Of a DNA stretch of 64,000 nucleotides, positions 26,068 through 34,095 are shown piece after piece. The notes beneath the pieces are model-generated. The model worked only from the letters and a program-made list of their open reading frames with translations, made no database searches and had not been told where the DNA came from. A program made the position numbers and the translations under genes. The stretch is taken from NCBI RefSeq assembly GCF_039529775.1, contig NZ_BAAANL010000006.1, positions 124,001 to 188,000 on the forward strand, written 5' to 3'. The DNA is from Myceligenerans crystallogenes (lineage in GTDB: Bacteria; Actinomycetota; Actinomycetes; Actinomycetales; Cellulomonadaceae). How positions within the stretch are numbered: the first letter of the stretch is position 1; each line of letters starts with the position of its first letter.

Positions 26068-26354
26068 CCTCCGGCTCCCTTCCCCAGGTTCGTCCGGGCC
26101 TCACCTGGGATGACGACAAGCATCACCCGGCTACGTCGGAGAACTCCGGGGGCCGCCTGAGAAGATGCTGTGCAGGTCGCCACGGGGCGCGGGCGGGCCC
26201 GGGAATTCACCCGTCCGGGACCGTCGATGAGAGCTGTTCGGTAACGTTGGCCCGGGCGACCATCGTTCCAGCGGTTGGACCCGGTTTGCCGCCGGGCCAC
26301 GGCATGGTGCAATGTCTGGCCACGAAGCCCCTTCACCTCACCCAAGGTGGCCCC

Positions 26355-26555
26355 GTGCATCTGTTCGACCGCCTCCGCGGCCTGCTGGCCGGCCCCGACC
26401 CCGACCCTCAGCCCTCCCGGCTCGACCTCCTCGACGGCGTCACCCACCGGGAGCCGCCGCGCGTCGTCGCCCCCGAGCCGTCCGCGCCGTCCGCCTCCTC
26501 GTCGCCGGCGTCATCGATGCCGACGGCGGCCCCGTCCTGCGTCCACCGGGGCTGA
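26355..26555 (+). CDS. Possible small protein of unknown function
   Basis: A candidate 66-residue protein starting GTG (MHLFDRLRGLLAGPDPDPQP when initiated), with AAGGTGG four bases upstream and a perfect 14-bp terminator beginning 18 bases after its stop. The first 12 residues could form an amphipathic helix; the rest is Pro/Ser/Ala-rich and probably disordered. I see no similarity to a known family. The SD and terminator argue for a real transcript, while the composition is that of random high-GC sequence. The 287 bp upstream (26068-26354) contain no other gene. Confidence 0.35.
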   Translation: MHLFDRLRGLLAGPDPDPQPSRLDLLDGVTHREPPRVVAPEPSAPSASSSPASSMPTAAPSCVHRG

Positions 26556-26572
26556 CGCCCGGGAACACAGCA

Positions 26573-26603
26573 CCGCCGCCGGGCACTGGGTGCCCGGCGG
26601 CGG
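26573..26603. terminator. Bidirectional terminator hairpin
   Basis: Perfect 14-bp stem (26573-26586 against 26590-26603), left arm CCGCCGCCGGGCAC, with loop TGG, 15 bases beyond the stop of the convergent gene at 26619. Confidence 0.85.
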
Positions 26604-26618
26604 CTCACTCACCGATCA

Positions 26619-27266
26619 TCAGCTGCAGTAGTGGACCGCAGACTCGGCGTGACCGATCTCGATGTCGGCCAGACCCTCGAGCTTGACGACCACGGCCGTC
26701 ACCTCGATACCCGTGCCCTCAGCCGCCGGAACCTGCCGGTTCACGACGATCTCGCCGCCCGGAATCTCGATCGAGAGGTTCGGGTCGTCGACGAGGATGA
26801 CCTCGTCGCCCACGCGGAGCGTGAGGTCGACGTCGCCGGTGGCGCCGTCGCACGAGCTGGCGGCCGTGGCCGTCAGGTCCTCGACGACGATCGCCGGCAC
26901 GCCCAGCAGGTTCAGCGAGACCTCCTCGATCGTCGTCTTCGCGACCGACGTACCCGCCGCGGCGTCGACGACGACGCTCGGGCACAGCACGGCCGCGTCC
27001 AGCACGATCGCGCTGACCTCAGCGGTGCAGTCGACGTCCGTGGCGAGGCTCTGGGAGGTCTCGATCTCACCGGTGTTCGGCTGCGGGGCCACGACGATCG
27101 GCCCGAGCAGCGGCAGCTCCACGGTCGCGGAGATGCCGTGCGCCTGCCCGGTGTAGTAGCCGGCAGCCGCCGGACCGACCTCGGACTCGGCGGCCTGCGC
27201 GGGCGCGGCCACCAGCCCTCCGGCGGCCAGCAGTGCCACGACCGGGAGCAGCTTGATCGAACGCAT
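26619..27266 (-). CDS. Secreted choice-of-anchor P family protein
   Basis: A 215-residue exported protein of unknown function. Signal peptide about 1-28 (KLLPVVALLAAGGLVAAPAQAAES). The mature part is rich in Val, Ala, Asp and Thr, and has the pattern of choice-of-anchor P proteins of actinobacteria: YYTGQAHGISATVELPLLGPIVVAPQPNTGE, then beta-rich repeats and the ending IGHAESAVHYCS. Four cysteines could pair. GGGAGGAA lies before the ATG; a longer reading upstream lacks sense. No transmembrane or sortase motif is visible, so it may be released or wall-associated. It lies 204 bp downstream of the sulfotransferase on the same strand. Confidence 0.8.
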   Translation of the reverse strand: MRSIKLLPVVALLAAGGLVAAPAQAAESEVGPAAAGYYTGQAHGISATVELPLLGPIVVAPQPNTGEIETSQSLATDVDCTAEVSAIVLDAAVLCPSVVVDAAAGTSVAKTTIEEVSLNLLGVPAIVVEDLTATAASSCDGATGDVDLTLRVGDEVILVDDPNLSIEIPGGEIVVNRQVPAAEGTGIEVTAVVVKLEGLADIEIGHAESAVHYCS

Positions 27267-27470
27267 ATGGGTTCCTCCCCATTGGATCACTTTCATGGAC
27301 TGCTGCTCCACGGCATCACGGACGGGGGGAACCTGGGCGTTGTTCATCCGCACCGGGGGCAGCAGGAACAGTCTGCGGCCGACGGCGCCGATCGGCTTAT
27401 CACGGGCAAGGTTTCCCAAAACTGGACCTGTCGGCCAAGCATTGCAAGAGGTGCCCGGAACGGGGTGCTG

Positions 27471-28700
27471 TCAGAGTTCTGCCGTGGGCTCCGCGTCCAG
27501 GACATCGATTCCCGGTAGCAGGCGCAGGTACGGCGCGAACACCTCCTCGATCTGCTCCGGCCGCAGGCCGTACCGCGCGATGTCGTAGCGGTGCGGGCGC
27601 GTGCCCGCGGGCTTGGCGACCACCTCGCCGAGCCGCGCCTCGTCCTCCGGCGTCCAGGTCGCCCCGATCGCGGCGTACAGGCGCGGGACCTGGGTGTGCG
27701 GGTCGGCGGCGAGCGTGTGGTAGGGCACGTCGACGATCGCCGAGGGCGGCAGGTCGAGCCGGGCGTCCAGCCCTCGCTCCACCCACGTGGCCATGGTCTC
27801 CAGCACGAACGCGCCGATCTCCAGCGGATCCGGATCCTTCTGGTACTGCGACCAGACCGTCTCCAGCAGGCTGCACGTGGAGCCGACGACGGACGCCGGG
27901 TCCCGGTGCGTCCACACGAACGTGGCGTCCGGGAACACCTCGCGGATCGTGGTCATGTCGGCCACGTGCCCGGGGTACTTCAGGACCCAGCGCCGGGGCA
28001 CCCGGCCGTGCTGCAGCACCTGCAGGCCCTGCTTCAGGCACAGGTAGTCCTCGAAGAGCTCCTGCCGGCTGCGGCCCGCGTACCACTGGCGGTAGGCGGG
28101 CATCGCGCCGTACAACAGCGGCCAGAACGTCCCGTGCGGGAGGAGCAGGAGCGACTCCTCGGGCTTCTCGGCGCTGGTCGGGTGCATGTGCAGCAGGCCG
28201 GGAGAGAAGAGGTTCATGATCAGCCGGGTGCCGACGTCGAGCTTGCGGATCTCGCTCCGGGCGGCCGCCGGGTTCTCGAGGTCCGTGCGGGTCATCTCCC
28301 ACAGCATCGGGCCGCGGTGGTCGGCCGAGGCCGCCAGGACCCGGTGGGTCAGCGTGGTCGCCGTGCGCGGCAGGCCGAGCACGAACACCGGGGCGGTGAT
28401 CTGCTCGTCGGCGATCTGCGGGTGCTCCCTCAGCAGGCGCTTGATGCGCAGCCGGTTCGCGTACCGGTCCTTGATCGAGGCCAGCGCGAAGAACCAGCCG
28501 AGCGGGGTGAGGCGGGGTTCCTCGCCGATGCTCCGGGCCACGATGCCCAGGCCGGCGGCGAACTCCGGGTCGCTCGTGCCCGCTTCGGCCTCCACCGCGG
28601 CGGCGGCCTTGGCCCACGCGCCCTCCGGGTTCCGGTTCCCCCGGACCACGGGGGCGAAGACGGTGTTGAGAACCCTGGATACACGCGTCGTGCGCGTCAC
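27471..28700 (-). CDS. Sulfotransferase family protein (PAPS-dependent)
   Basis: A 409-residue cytoplasmic sulfotransferase. The 5'-phosphosulfate loop is VFVLGLPRTATTLTHRVL and the 3'-phosphate contact region is FVWTHRDPASVVGS, the two PAPS-binding signatures of the family. VLKYPGHVADM is the family's middle motif. It starts at GTG 28700 with AAGGGA upstream; GTGA overlaps the cytochrome P450 stop codon by four bases, so the two proteins are translationally coupled. The combination P450 plus sulfotransferase suggests hydroxylation followed by sulfation of one lipid or secondary metabolite (inference). The acceptor is unknown. Confidence 0.9.
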   Translation of the reverse strand: MTRTTRVSRVLNTVFAPVVRGNRNPEGAWAKAAAAVEAEAGTSDPEFAAGLGIVARSIGEEPRLTPLGWFFALASIKDRYANRLRIKRLLREHPQIADEQITAPVFVLGLPRTATTLTHRVLAASADHRGPMLWEMTRTDLENPAAARSEIRKLDVGTRLIMNLFSPGLLHMHPTSAEKPEESLLLLPHGTFWPLLYGAMPAYRQWYAGRSRQELFEDYLCLKQGLQVLQHGRVPRRWVLKYPGHVADMTTIREVFPDATFVWTHRDPASVVGSTCSLLETVWSQYQKDPDPLEIGAFVLETMATWVERGLDARLDLPPSAIVDVPYHTLAADPHTQVPRLYAAIGATWTPEDEARLGEVVAKPAGTRPHRYDIARYGLRPEQIEEVFAPYLRLLPGIDVLDAEPTAEL

Positions 28701-29962
28701 GATGTCCCTTCCGGTGCGTTCTCGGGGTGAAAGACGACCGGCAGCGCTTCCAGGAGCCGGAACCGGAGGTCGGGCGTCCAGCGGAGTTCCTCCGGCCGCA
28801 GGGCGAGCGTGGGCGTGAGGCGGTGGTGCAACGTCTCGACCGCGGTGCGGACGATCAGCCGGGCCAGGCGCGGTGCCGGGCACGCGTGGGCACCCGCCCC
28901 GAAGGCCAGGTGGGCGCGGCTGCCGGACGTGTCGCCCTGGGCGCGCAGCCCCGGGTCGGAGCCCAGCGCCCCGACGCCGAGCAGGACGGCGTCGCCCTGC
29001 TGCACGAGCTTGTCGCCGAGCAGGAAGTCCTCGGCGGCGATCCGGGGGGCGAGCGCGCTCACCGGCGACGCGGCCCACAGCACCTCGTCGAGCGCCTCGT
29101 CGATCCCGAGCTGGCCGCCGGTGAGGCGGCTCGCGAAGCGCGCGTCGGTCAGGGAGAGGTGCAGCGTCTGGCCGAGCCAGGCCCGCAGGCCCTGGGAGGC
29201 CGTGGCGACCAGCGACAGGAGGCCGAGGGCGGCCTCCGCGGTGCTCTCGTACGCGGCGTGCCGCGCGAGGCGCCCGGCGGGGCCCGTCTTCTGGCCCGTG
29301 AGCAGGAAGCTCACCTCGTGCACGGCGGACGCGTCGCCCGCCCCGGCCCGCGCGGCGGCGTCGAACACCTGCCGCGCCGTGGCGGGATCGAACCCCATGA
29401 CGACGCCGAAGGTCAGGTGCGGGATCGGCTCGACGTACTCGCGCACCAGATCGGCGACGCCGGTCGCCGCGAACCTGCCGGCGAGGTCCTCGCACGTGGC
29501 GCGGGTGATCCGCGCGGCCTCGGACTCGTCGACCGAGCCGAACACCTCGTCGATCGGGGTGCGGAGCCGCTCGTGGAGGGTGCCGTCCGCCTGCCCCACG
29601 ATGGGACGGCGGGAGGCCACCAGCGGCTGGAGCAGGGGCGAGGCCGCCGCGCCCGGCCGGCCGGTGTGGCCGCTCCAGGTGCCGGCCGCCGCCGACAGCG
29701 GGAAGCGGCCGCGCGCCATCTCGACGATCGTGCGGTACTCCGTGACCAGCCAGGCGCGGGCGCCGGGGGCCAGCTCGACGGGTGCGGCGTCGCCCCACTC
29801 GTCGCGGAGCCGGGCGACGTCGTCGTGCGCCGTCCAGAGTCCGGTGACGGCCGGAACGGACGCGGGATCGCCGAGCCGCAGCGGCCGTCCTCCCCGGCCG
29901 CCGGCATCGGCGGCGCTGCCCGCGACGTCATCACGGTCGTCGAGAGTGATCGAGCTGCTCAT
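28697..29962 (-). CDS. Cytochrome P450 lacking the canonical ExxR arginine
   Basis: A 421-residue soluble bacterial P450. The haem-thiolate signature is HLAFGAGAHACPAPRLAR with C361 as the axial ligand. The K-helix reads DEVLWAASP, so the normally invariant ExxR is E293-x-x-W296. The I-helix stretch LLSLVATASQGLRAWLG lacks the usual acid/Thr pair for oxygen activation. The remaining fold landmarks (HERLRTPIDEVF, APRIAAEDFLLGD, VLLGVGALGSDP) are normal, and the gene shows no frameshift. It is coupled to the sulfotransferase. It could still be catalytically active, as reported for CYP157-type enzymes that lack ExxR, or act as a binding partner. The start at 29962 has only a weak SD. Confidence 0.88.
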   Translation of the reverse strand: MSSSITLDDRDDVAGSAADAGGRGGRPLRLGDPASVPAVTGLWTAHDDVARLRDEWGDAAPVELAPGARAWLVTEYRTIVEMARGRFPLSAAAGTWSGHTGRPGAAASPLLQPLVASRRPIVGQADGTLHERLRTPIDEVFGSVDESEAARITRATCEDLAGRFAATGVADLVREYVEPIPHLTFGVVMGFDPATARQVFDAAARAGAGDASAVHEVSFLLTGQKTGPAGRLARHAAYESTAEAALGLLSLVATASQGLRAWLGQTLHLSLTDARFASRLTGGQLGIDEALDEVLWAASPVSALAPRIAAEDFLLGDKLVQQGDAVLLGVGALGSDPGLRAQGDTSGSRAHLAFGAGAHACPAPRLARLIVRTAVETLHHRLTPTLALRPEELRWTPDLRFRLLEALPVVFHPENAPEGTS

Positions 29963-29992
29963 CGGTGCACCCGTCGGTCAGTGTGGCACTGC

Positions 29993-30030
29993 TGCCGGAC
30001 ATATAGGAGTGTGTCGCTCTAAGTCCGGCA
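29993..30030. promoter_or_regulatory. Inverted repeat in the P450-sulfotransferase promoter region
   Basis: TGCCGGAC (29993-30000) and GTCCGGCA (30023-30030) form a perfect 8-bp inverted repeat with a 22-base, AT-richer spacer. On the minus strand an extended -10 (TGG then TATGGT, 30035-30030) overlaps the outer arm. The repeat would sit around the transcription start, a suitable operator position. Confidence 0.4.
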
Positions 30031-30086
30031 CCATACCATCTCTTTGCGCCCCCGAGGGTCGCCGCACAACCCGCGAGACCGCCCGG

Positions 30087-31484
30087 CTAGCGCGCGGCGG
30101 AGCGGAGCAGGGCCGCCCCGTGGGGCGGCAGATCGAGGCGGAGGGCGGCGCTGCCCGGCGCCACGCCGCGGGCCGCGTCGGACTGGACGGCGATCGGTTC
30201 CAGCGGGACCAGGTCGCCCGTCCAGAGCTCGCGGACCTCGCCCGCGAGCGGGAAGCCGAGGTCGCCCGCGTCCAGCACGGCGTCCATCGGCTCGTCGCCG
30301 AGGTTGAACACGGCGGCCCAGCGGACGGCGTCGTCGGACTGCGTGCTGCCGTCTGTCGGCGTGCCGCCGGCGGCCGCCGTGCTGCCGGCGCCGGCGGCGC
30401 TCGCGCCGTCCGTCCCGGCGCTCTCCGCCGCCCAGACGACGAGCGGGCCCTCGCGGAAGAGCTCGCGGTTGCCGCGGGAGCCGGAGTGCACCGCCAGGAC
30501 GTCGGGGTTCTGCAGGAGGGCGATGGTCTCCGGGTCCGACGACGGGAGGTCGCCGCCCACCATGAGGGGCGAGCGGGCCATGACCCAGAGCGTCAGGAGG
30601 GAGAGGCGTTCGGGGCGGGTGAGGCGGTCGTCGCGGGGCTCGCCGCGTTCCGCACGGAGCCCGATGCGGCCGAGCGGGAGCATGTCGCCGTCGGGCCAGC
30701 CGGCCGGGCCCGCGTGCGGGGCCCAGCGGGCGAAGCGGGCGAAGTTCGCCTCGACGTCCTCCCAGCGGTCCCAGAGGTCGTCGCAGATGCGCCACATCGT
30801 GGCGTGCTCGCGCAGGTCGTCCAAGCGGGCGAGCGAGAGGTCGCGGCCGGGCGAGAGCGAGAGCTCGATCCGGCGGCCCGTGCGCCCGATGGCGCGGGCG
30901 TAGGCGGCGACGTCGTCGGCCTGGTACGGCCAGAGCATGTCGTCGGCCTTGACGAAGTCCACGCCCCAGGACGCGTACAGGGCGAGCGTCGAGTCGTAGT
31001 ACGCCTGCGCGGCGGGGTGGGCGTGGTCGAGGCCGAGCATGTCGGGGTTCCACTCGCAGACGTTGGTGTCGTCGGCGACGGCGTCGGCCGTGACGTCCGT
31101 GCCGAGGACCGGCGTGCGCGCCGCGACCGCGCGGCGGGGGATGCCGCGCATGGTGTGGATGCCGAACCTCAGGCCGAGGGCGTGGACCTGGCCGGCCAGC
31201 GGACCGAACCCGGCGCCGCCCGACGACGACGGGAAGCGCGCCGGGTCCGGGATCAGGCGGCCGTGCGCGTCCATGGCCAGCGGCGCCTCCGCGTTGTAGC
31301 CGTGGGAGCGGGCGGTGGGGTCGGACCAGTCGATGTCGACGACGACGGTGTCCCAGCCGTACGGGAGCAGGTGCTCGGCCAGGAAGCGGGCGTTGGCCAG
31401 GACCTCGTCCTCGGTGACGGTGGTGCCGTAGCAGTCCCAGCTGTTCCAGCCCATCGGCGGGCGCGCGGCGGAGAAGTTCTTCAT
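30087..31484 (-). CDS. GH27-family alpha-galactosidase-like enzyme
   Basis: A 465-residue cytoplasmic GH27 enzyme (alpha-galactosidase, alpha-N-acetylgalactosaminidase or beta-L-arabinopyranosidase). It opens with the family signature RPPMGWNSWDCYG; the nucleophile is probably D181 in DFVKADD and the acid/base D236 in WRICDDLWDRW. MARSPLMVGGDLP closes the barrel. The C-terminal beta-sandwich is interrupted by about 30 residues rich in Gly, Ala, Ser and Thr (after VVWAAES, roughly 345-375), a low-complexity insertion. There is no signal peptide and no convincing SD. It is divergent from thioredoxin, with 86 bp between the starts. Confidence 0.88.
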   Translation of the reverse strand: MKNFSAARPPMGWNSWDCYGTTVTEDEVLANARFLAEHLLPYGWDTVVVDIDWSDPTARSHGYNAEAPLAMDAHGRLIPDPARFPSSSGGAGFGPLAGQVHALGLRFGIHTMRGIPRRAVAARTPVLGTDVTADAVADDTNVCEWNPDMLGLDHAHPAAQAYYDSTLALYASWGVDFVKADDMLWPYQADDVAAYARAIGRTGRRIELSLSPGRDLSLARLDDLREHATMWRICDDLWDRWEDVEANFARFARWAPHAGPAGWPDGDMLPLGRIGLRAERGEPRDDRLTRPERLSLLTLWVMARSPLMVGGDLPSSDPETIALLQNPDVLAVHSGSRGNRELFREGPLVVWAAESAGTDGASAAGAGSTAAAGGTPTDGSTQSDDAVRWAAVFNLGDEPMDAVLDAGDLGFPLAGEVRELWTGDLVPLEPIAVQSDAARGVAPGSAALRLDLPPHGAALLRSAAR

Positions 31485-31570
31485 CGTTGCATCTTGGCAG
31501 GCGGAGCAGGCGGGGGAATAGTCGCGGGCCCGGCGGGCTTCGGACTGGGGACACCGACGAGGGGAGCATC

Positions 31571-31951
31571 ATGGCAACCGTCGAGCTCACGGACGAGACG
31601 TTCGAGCAGGCGATCAGCGGGAACGACATCGTCCTGGTGGACTACTGGGCGTCGTGGTGCGGCCCGTGCCGCCAGTTCGCGCCGATCTTCGAGGCGAGCT
31701 CCGAGCAGCACGCCGACGTCGTCCACGCGAAGCTGGACACCGAGGCGCAGCGCGGCATCGCCGCGGCGGCGGGCATCACCGCGATCCCGACCCTGATGGC
31801 GTTCCGCGACGGCATCCTGGTCTTCAACCAGGCGGGCGCCCTCCCGGCCCCGGCGCTCGCGCAGGTGGTCGACGCCGTCAAGGGCCTGGACATGGACGAG
31901 GTCCGCGCCAGGATCGCCGAGCAGGAGAAGGCTCCCGCGGCGGAGTCCTGA
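31571..31951 (+). CDS. trxA: Thioredoxin
   Basis: A 126-residue thioredoxin that reduces disulfides in cytoplasmic proteins. The active site is WASWCGPC (C30 and C33), with the cis-proline region TAIPTLMAFRDG. It has a C-terminal tail of about 20 charged residues beyond the usual 105-110, containing DEVRARIAEQEKAP. GGGGAG precedes the ATG. The gene is monocistronic and ends in front of a long imperfect terminator hairpin shared with the convergent HAD gene. Assignment to the fold is certain; which of several cellular thioredoxins it is cannot be told. Confidence 0.93.
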   Translation: MATVELTDETFEQAISGNDIVLVDYWASWCGPCRQFAPIFEASSEQHADVVHAKLDTEAQRGIAAAAGITAIPTLMAFRDGILVFNQAGALPAPALAQVVDAVKGLDMDEVRARIAEQEKAPAAES

Positions 31952-32029
31952 CCTCAGGGTCCGGCGAACGGATCTCGGCATGGTCCACGAAGGTCAGTGC
32001 CAGGGCCGTCGTGGACGATCATGTCGAGC

Positions 32030-32079
32030 GGCCGCGATCCAGCGCTGTTCCGGGCCCGGGACAGCACCAGATCGCGGCC
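32030..32079. terminator. Bidirectional terminator hairpin
   Basis: A 22-bp inverted repeat with four mismatches, some of them G-U in RNA (32030-32051 against 32058-32079), loop GGGCCC, between the convergent stops at 31951 and 32100. Confidence 0.75.
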
Positions 32080-32099
32080 GTTCGATCGAAGGGGAGATG

Positions 32100-32876
32100 T
32101 CAGACGCGGTCGAGGAGGTCCGCGATCGAGTCGAGCACATGGCTCGGGCGGAACGGGTACCTCTGGACCTCGTGGGTCTGGGTGGAGCCGGTGAGGACCA
32201 GGAAGGTCTCCAGGCCGGCCTCGATGCCGCCGACGATGTCCGTGTCCATGCGGTCGCCGATCATCGCCGTCTCCTCCGAGTGCGCGCCGAGCCGGTTGAG
32301 CGCGGAGCGGAACAGGATCGGGTTCGGCTTGCCGACGAAGTAGGGGGCGCGGCCCGTGGCCGCCGTGATCATCGCGGCGACCGAACCCGTGGCGGGCAGC
32401 GGGCCCTCCTGGGACGGGCCGGTGACGTCCGGGTTCGTCGCGATGAAGCGGCTGCCGCCCTTGATGAGCCGGATCGCCTTGGTGATCGCCTCGAACGAGT
32501 AGGTGCGGGTCTCGCCGAGCACCACGTAGTCCGGGTCCGATTCGGTCAGGGTGTAGCCCGCCTCGTACAGCGCGGTGGTCAGGCCTGCCTCGCCGATCGC
32601 GTAGGCGCTGCCGCCGGGGATCTGGTCGTGCAGGAACTGGGCCGTGGCCAGCGCCGACGTCCAGATCGACTCCTCGGCGACCTCGATCCCGCTGGTCGCC
32701 AGGCGGGCCCGCAGGTCACGCGCGGTGTAGATCGAGTTGTTCGTCAGGACGAGGAACGGCACGTCCGTGTCCCGCAGCCGCTTGACGAACTCGGCGGCGC
32801 CGGGCAGGGCCGTGCCCTCGTGGACCAGGACGCCGTCCATGTCGCTGAGCCAGGACTTGATCACGCGCTCGGACAT
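32100..32876 (-). CDS. HAD-IIA family phosphatase (NagD/UmpH-like)
   Basis: A 258-residue haloacid dehalogenase-type phosphatase. Motif I is WLSDMDGVLVHEG with D12 (nucleophile) and D14; motif II is LVLTNNS; the motif III lysine is in FVGKPNP; motif IV is MIGDRMDTDI. The cap between motifs II and III has the IIA arrangement, as in NagD/UmpH, which dephosphorylate UMP, GMP or sugar phosphates. GAGGAGC precedes the ATG, and a TAGGGT -10-like hexamer lies at 32939-32934. The substrate is not defined. The gene appears to stand alone. Confidence 0.9.
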   Translation of the reverse strand: MSERVIKSWLSDMDGVLVHEGTALPGAAEFVKRLRDTDVPFLVLTNNSIYTARDLRARLATSGIEVAEESIWTSALATAQFLHDQIPGGSAYAIGEAGLTTALYEAGYTLTESDPDYVVLGETRTYSFEAITKAIRLIKGGSRFIATNPDVTGPSQEGPLPATGSVAAMITAATGRAPYFVGKPNPILFRSALNRLGAHSEETAMIGDRMDTDIVGGIEAGLETFLVLTGSTQTHEVQRYPFRPSHVLDSIADLLDRV

Positions 32877-33044
32877 CGTGCTGTTGCTCCTCGTGGGTCG
32901 TGTGGCGGACCGCGGTGACCGCCGGTCAGGCCCACCCTATTCGCACGGGCCCGCACCGGCGTCCACGTCCCGCCAGGTGGCGGCCGGCCCGCGCAGACGA
33001 TCCGCCACGCTGCTGGCGGACCGCTCCCCCGCGCGGGCCCGGCC

Positions 33045-33060
33045 GGGTCCGCGCGGACCC
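33045..33060. terminator. GC-rich palindrome after the sigma-factor gene
   Basis: Perfect 16-bp palindrome GGGTCCGCGCGGACCC, 25 bases beyond the minus-strand stop at 33086, within a stretch of several further overlapping GC-rich inverted repeats. It probably terminates the sigma-factor transcript. Confidence 0.5.
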
Positions 33061-33085
33061 AGCCCGGTCCGCGTGGGCCGGCGCC

Positions 33086-34009
33086 TCAGACGGCCGTCAC
33101 GTCGATCGCCGCGATCGTCTCCGGGTCCGCGACCGCGTCCAGGGCGGCGATCCTGTCGCCGTCGTCGGACAGGGTGACCAGGTAGATCGCGCGCATGGTG
33201 TCGCCGGCGGCGTAGCCGAAGGCCCAGTTGTAGTCGGCCAGCACCACGGTCGCCTTGGCGGCGCGGCCCAGGAAGGCGTGGGCCACGGCCTCGGCGCCGG
33301 TGAGCTCGGGTGCGAGCAGCGGTGCGCCCGCGGAGGCCAGAGCCTGGGTGGCACGCACCACGGCGTCGTCGGCCCGGAGCACGACCTTCGGGTCGAGCAG
33401 CCCGAGCAGCCGCTCGAAGCGGCCCTCGCGCGCGGCCTCGAGGAACGCCTCCACGACCTCCCGCTCCCTCGCCCGGTCCGGCTCCGGGGCGCCCGCGCCC
33501 CGCACGCGCCGCCGCGCCCGGGACGCAAGCTGCCGCGCCGTGGGTACGGAGGTGTCGACGATGCCGGCGATCTGGTCGAACGGCACGGCGAACACGTCGT
33601 GCAGCACGAAGGCGAGCCGCTCCGCGGGCGCGAGGGCGTCCAGGACCACGAGGAGCGCGGAGCCGACGGCGTCGGCCTCCGCGACGCGTTCCGCGGGACC
33701 GGGTTCGGCCGCCGCGGGCTCGGGCACGGCTCCGTCGTCGGGTCCGACGGCGACGCCGGCGACCTCCCGGCGGGCGGCCCGGGATCGCAGCATGTCGAGC
33801 GACACGCGCGAGACGACGGTGGTGAGCCAGCCGCCGAGGTTGTCGATCGCGGACGTGTCCGTGGCAGACAGGCGCAGCCACGTCTCCTGGACGGCGTCGT
33901 CCGCCTCGGCGGAACTGCCCAGCAGGCGGCGCGCGACCGCCCTCAGGCGGGGCCTGCGCTCCTCGAACAGCTGGGCAAGTTCGCTGGTCAGCGACGAGTT
34001 TTCCATCAT
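33086..34009 (-). CDS. ECF41-type (SigJ-like) RNA polymerase sigma factor with SnoaL-like C-terminal domain
   Basis: A 307-residue extracytoplasmic-function sigma factor. Region sigma2 (ARRLLGSSAEADDAVQETWLRLS, then LGGWLTTVVSRVSLDMLRSR) and sigma4 (LAPAERLAFVLHDVFAVPFDQIAGIVDTSVPTARQLASRARRRV) are followed by about 110 residues of SnoaL/NTF2-like fold ending DRIAALDAVADPETIAAI. This C-terminal extension, which controls activity in place of an anti-sigma factor, defines ECF41. The divergent neighbour encodes a carboxymuconolactone decarboxylase-like protein, the usual partner and target. The ATG at 34009 has GGAG ten bases upstream. The inducing signal is unknown for the group. Confidence 0.92.
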   Translation of the reverse strand: MMENSSLTSELAQLFEERRPRLRAVARRLLGSSAEADDAVQETWLRLSATDTSAIDNLGGWLTTVVSRVSLDMLRSRAARREVAGVAVGPDDGAVPEPAAAEPGPAERVAEADAVGSALLVVLDALAPAERLAFVLHDVFAVPFDQIAGIVDTSVPTARQLASRARRRVRGAGAPEPDRAREREVVEAFLEAAREGRFERLLGLLDPKVVLRADDAVVRATQALASAGAPLLAPELTGAEAVAHAFLGRAAKATVVLADYNWAFGYAAGDTMRAIYLVTLSDDGDRIAALDAVADPETIAAIDVTAV

Positions 34010-34010
34010 C

Positions 34011-34037
34011 TGTCACATTCTCCGTCCGGCATCCGAC
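34011..34037 (+). promoter_or_regulatory. Candidate ECF41-dependent promoter
   Basis: TGTCACA (34011-34017), then 16 bases, then CGAC (34034-34037). ECF41 promoters were described as TGTCACA-N16-CGTC, so only one base differs. It reads towards the carboxymuconolactone decarboxylase-like gene (start 34096). A second TGTCACA at 34045-34051 lacks a matching -10. Confidence 0.55.
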
Positions 34038-34095
34038 AACACGGTGTCACACCCGTGACGTACGGACCCACCAGAACGTGACAGGAGTCCACTCG

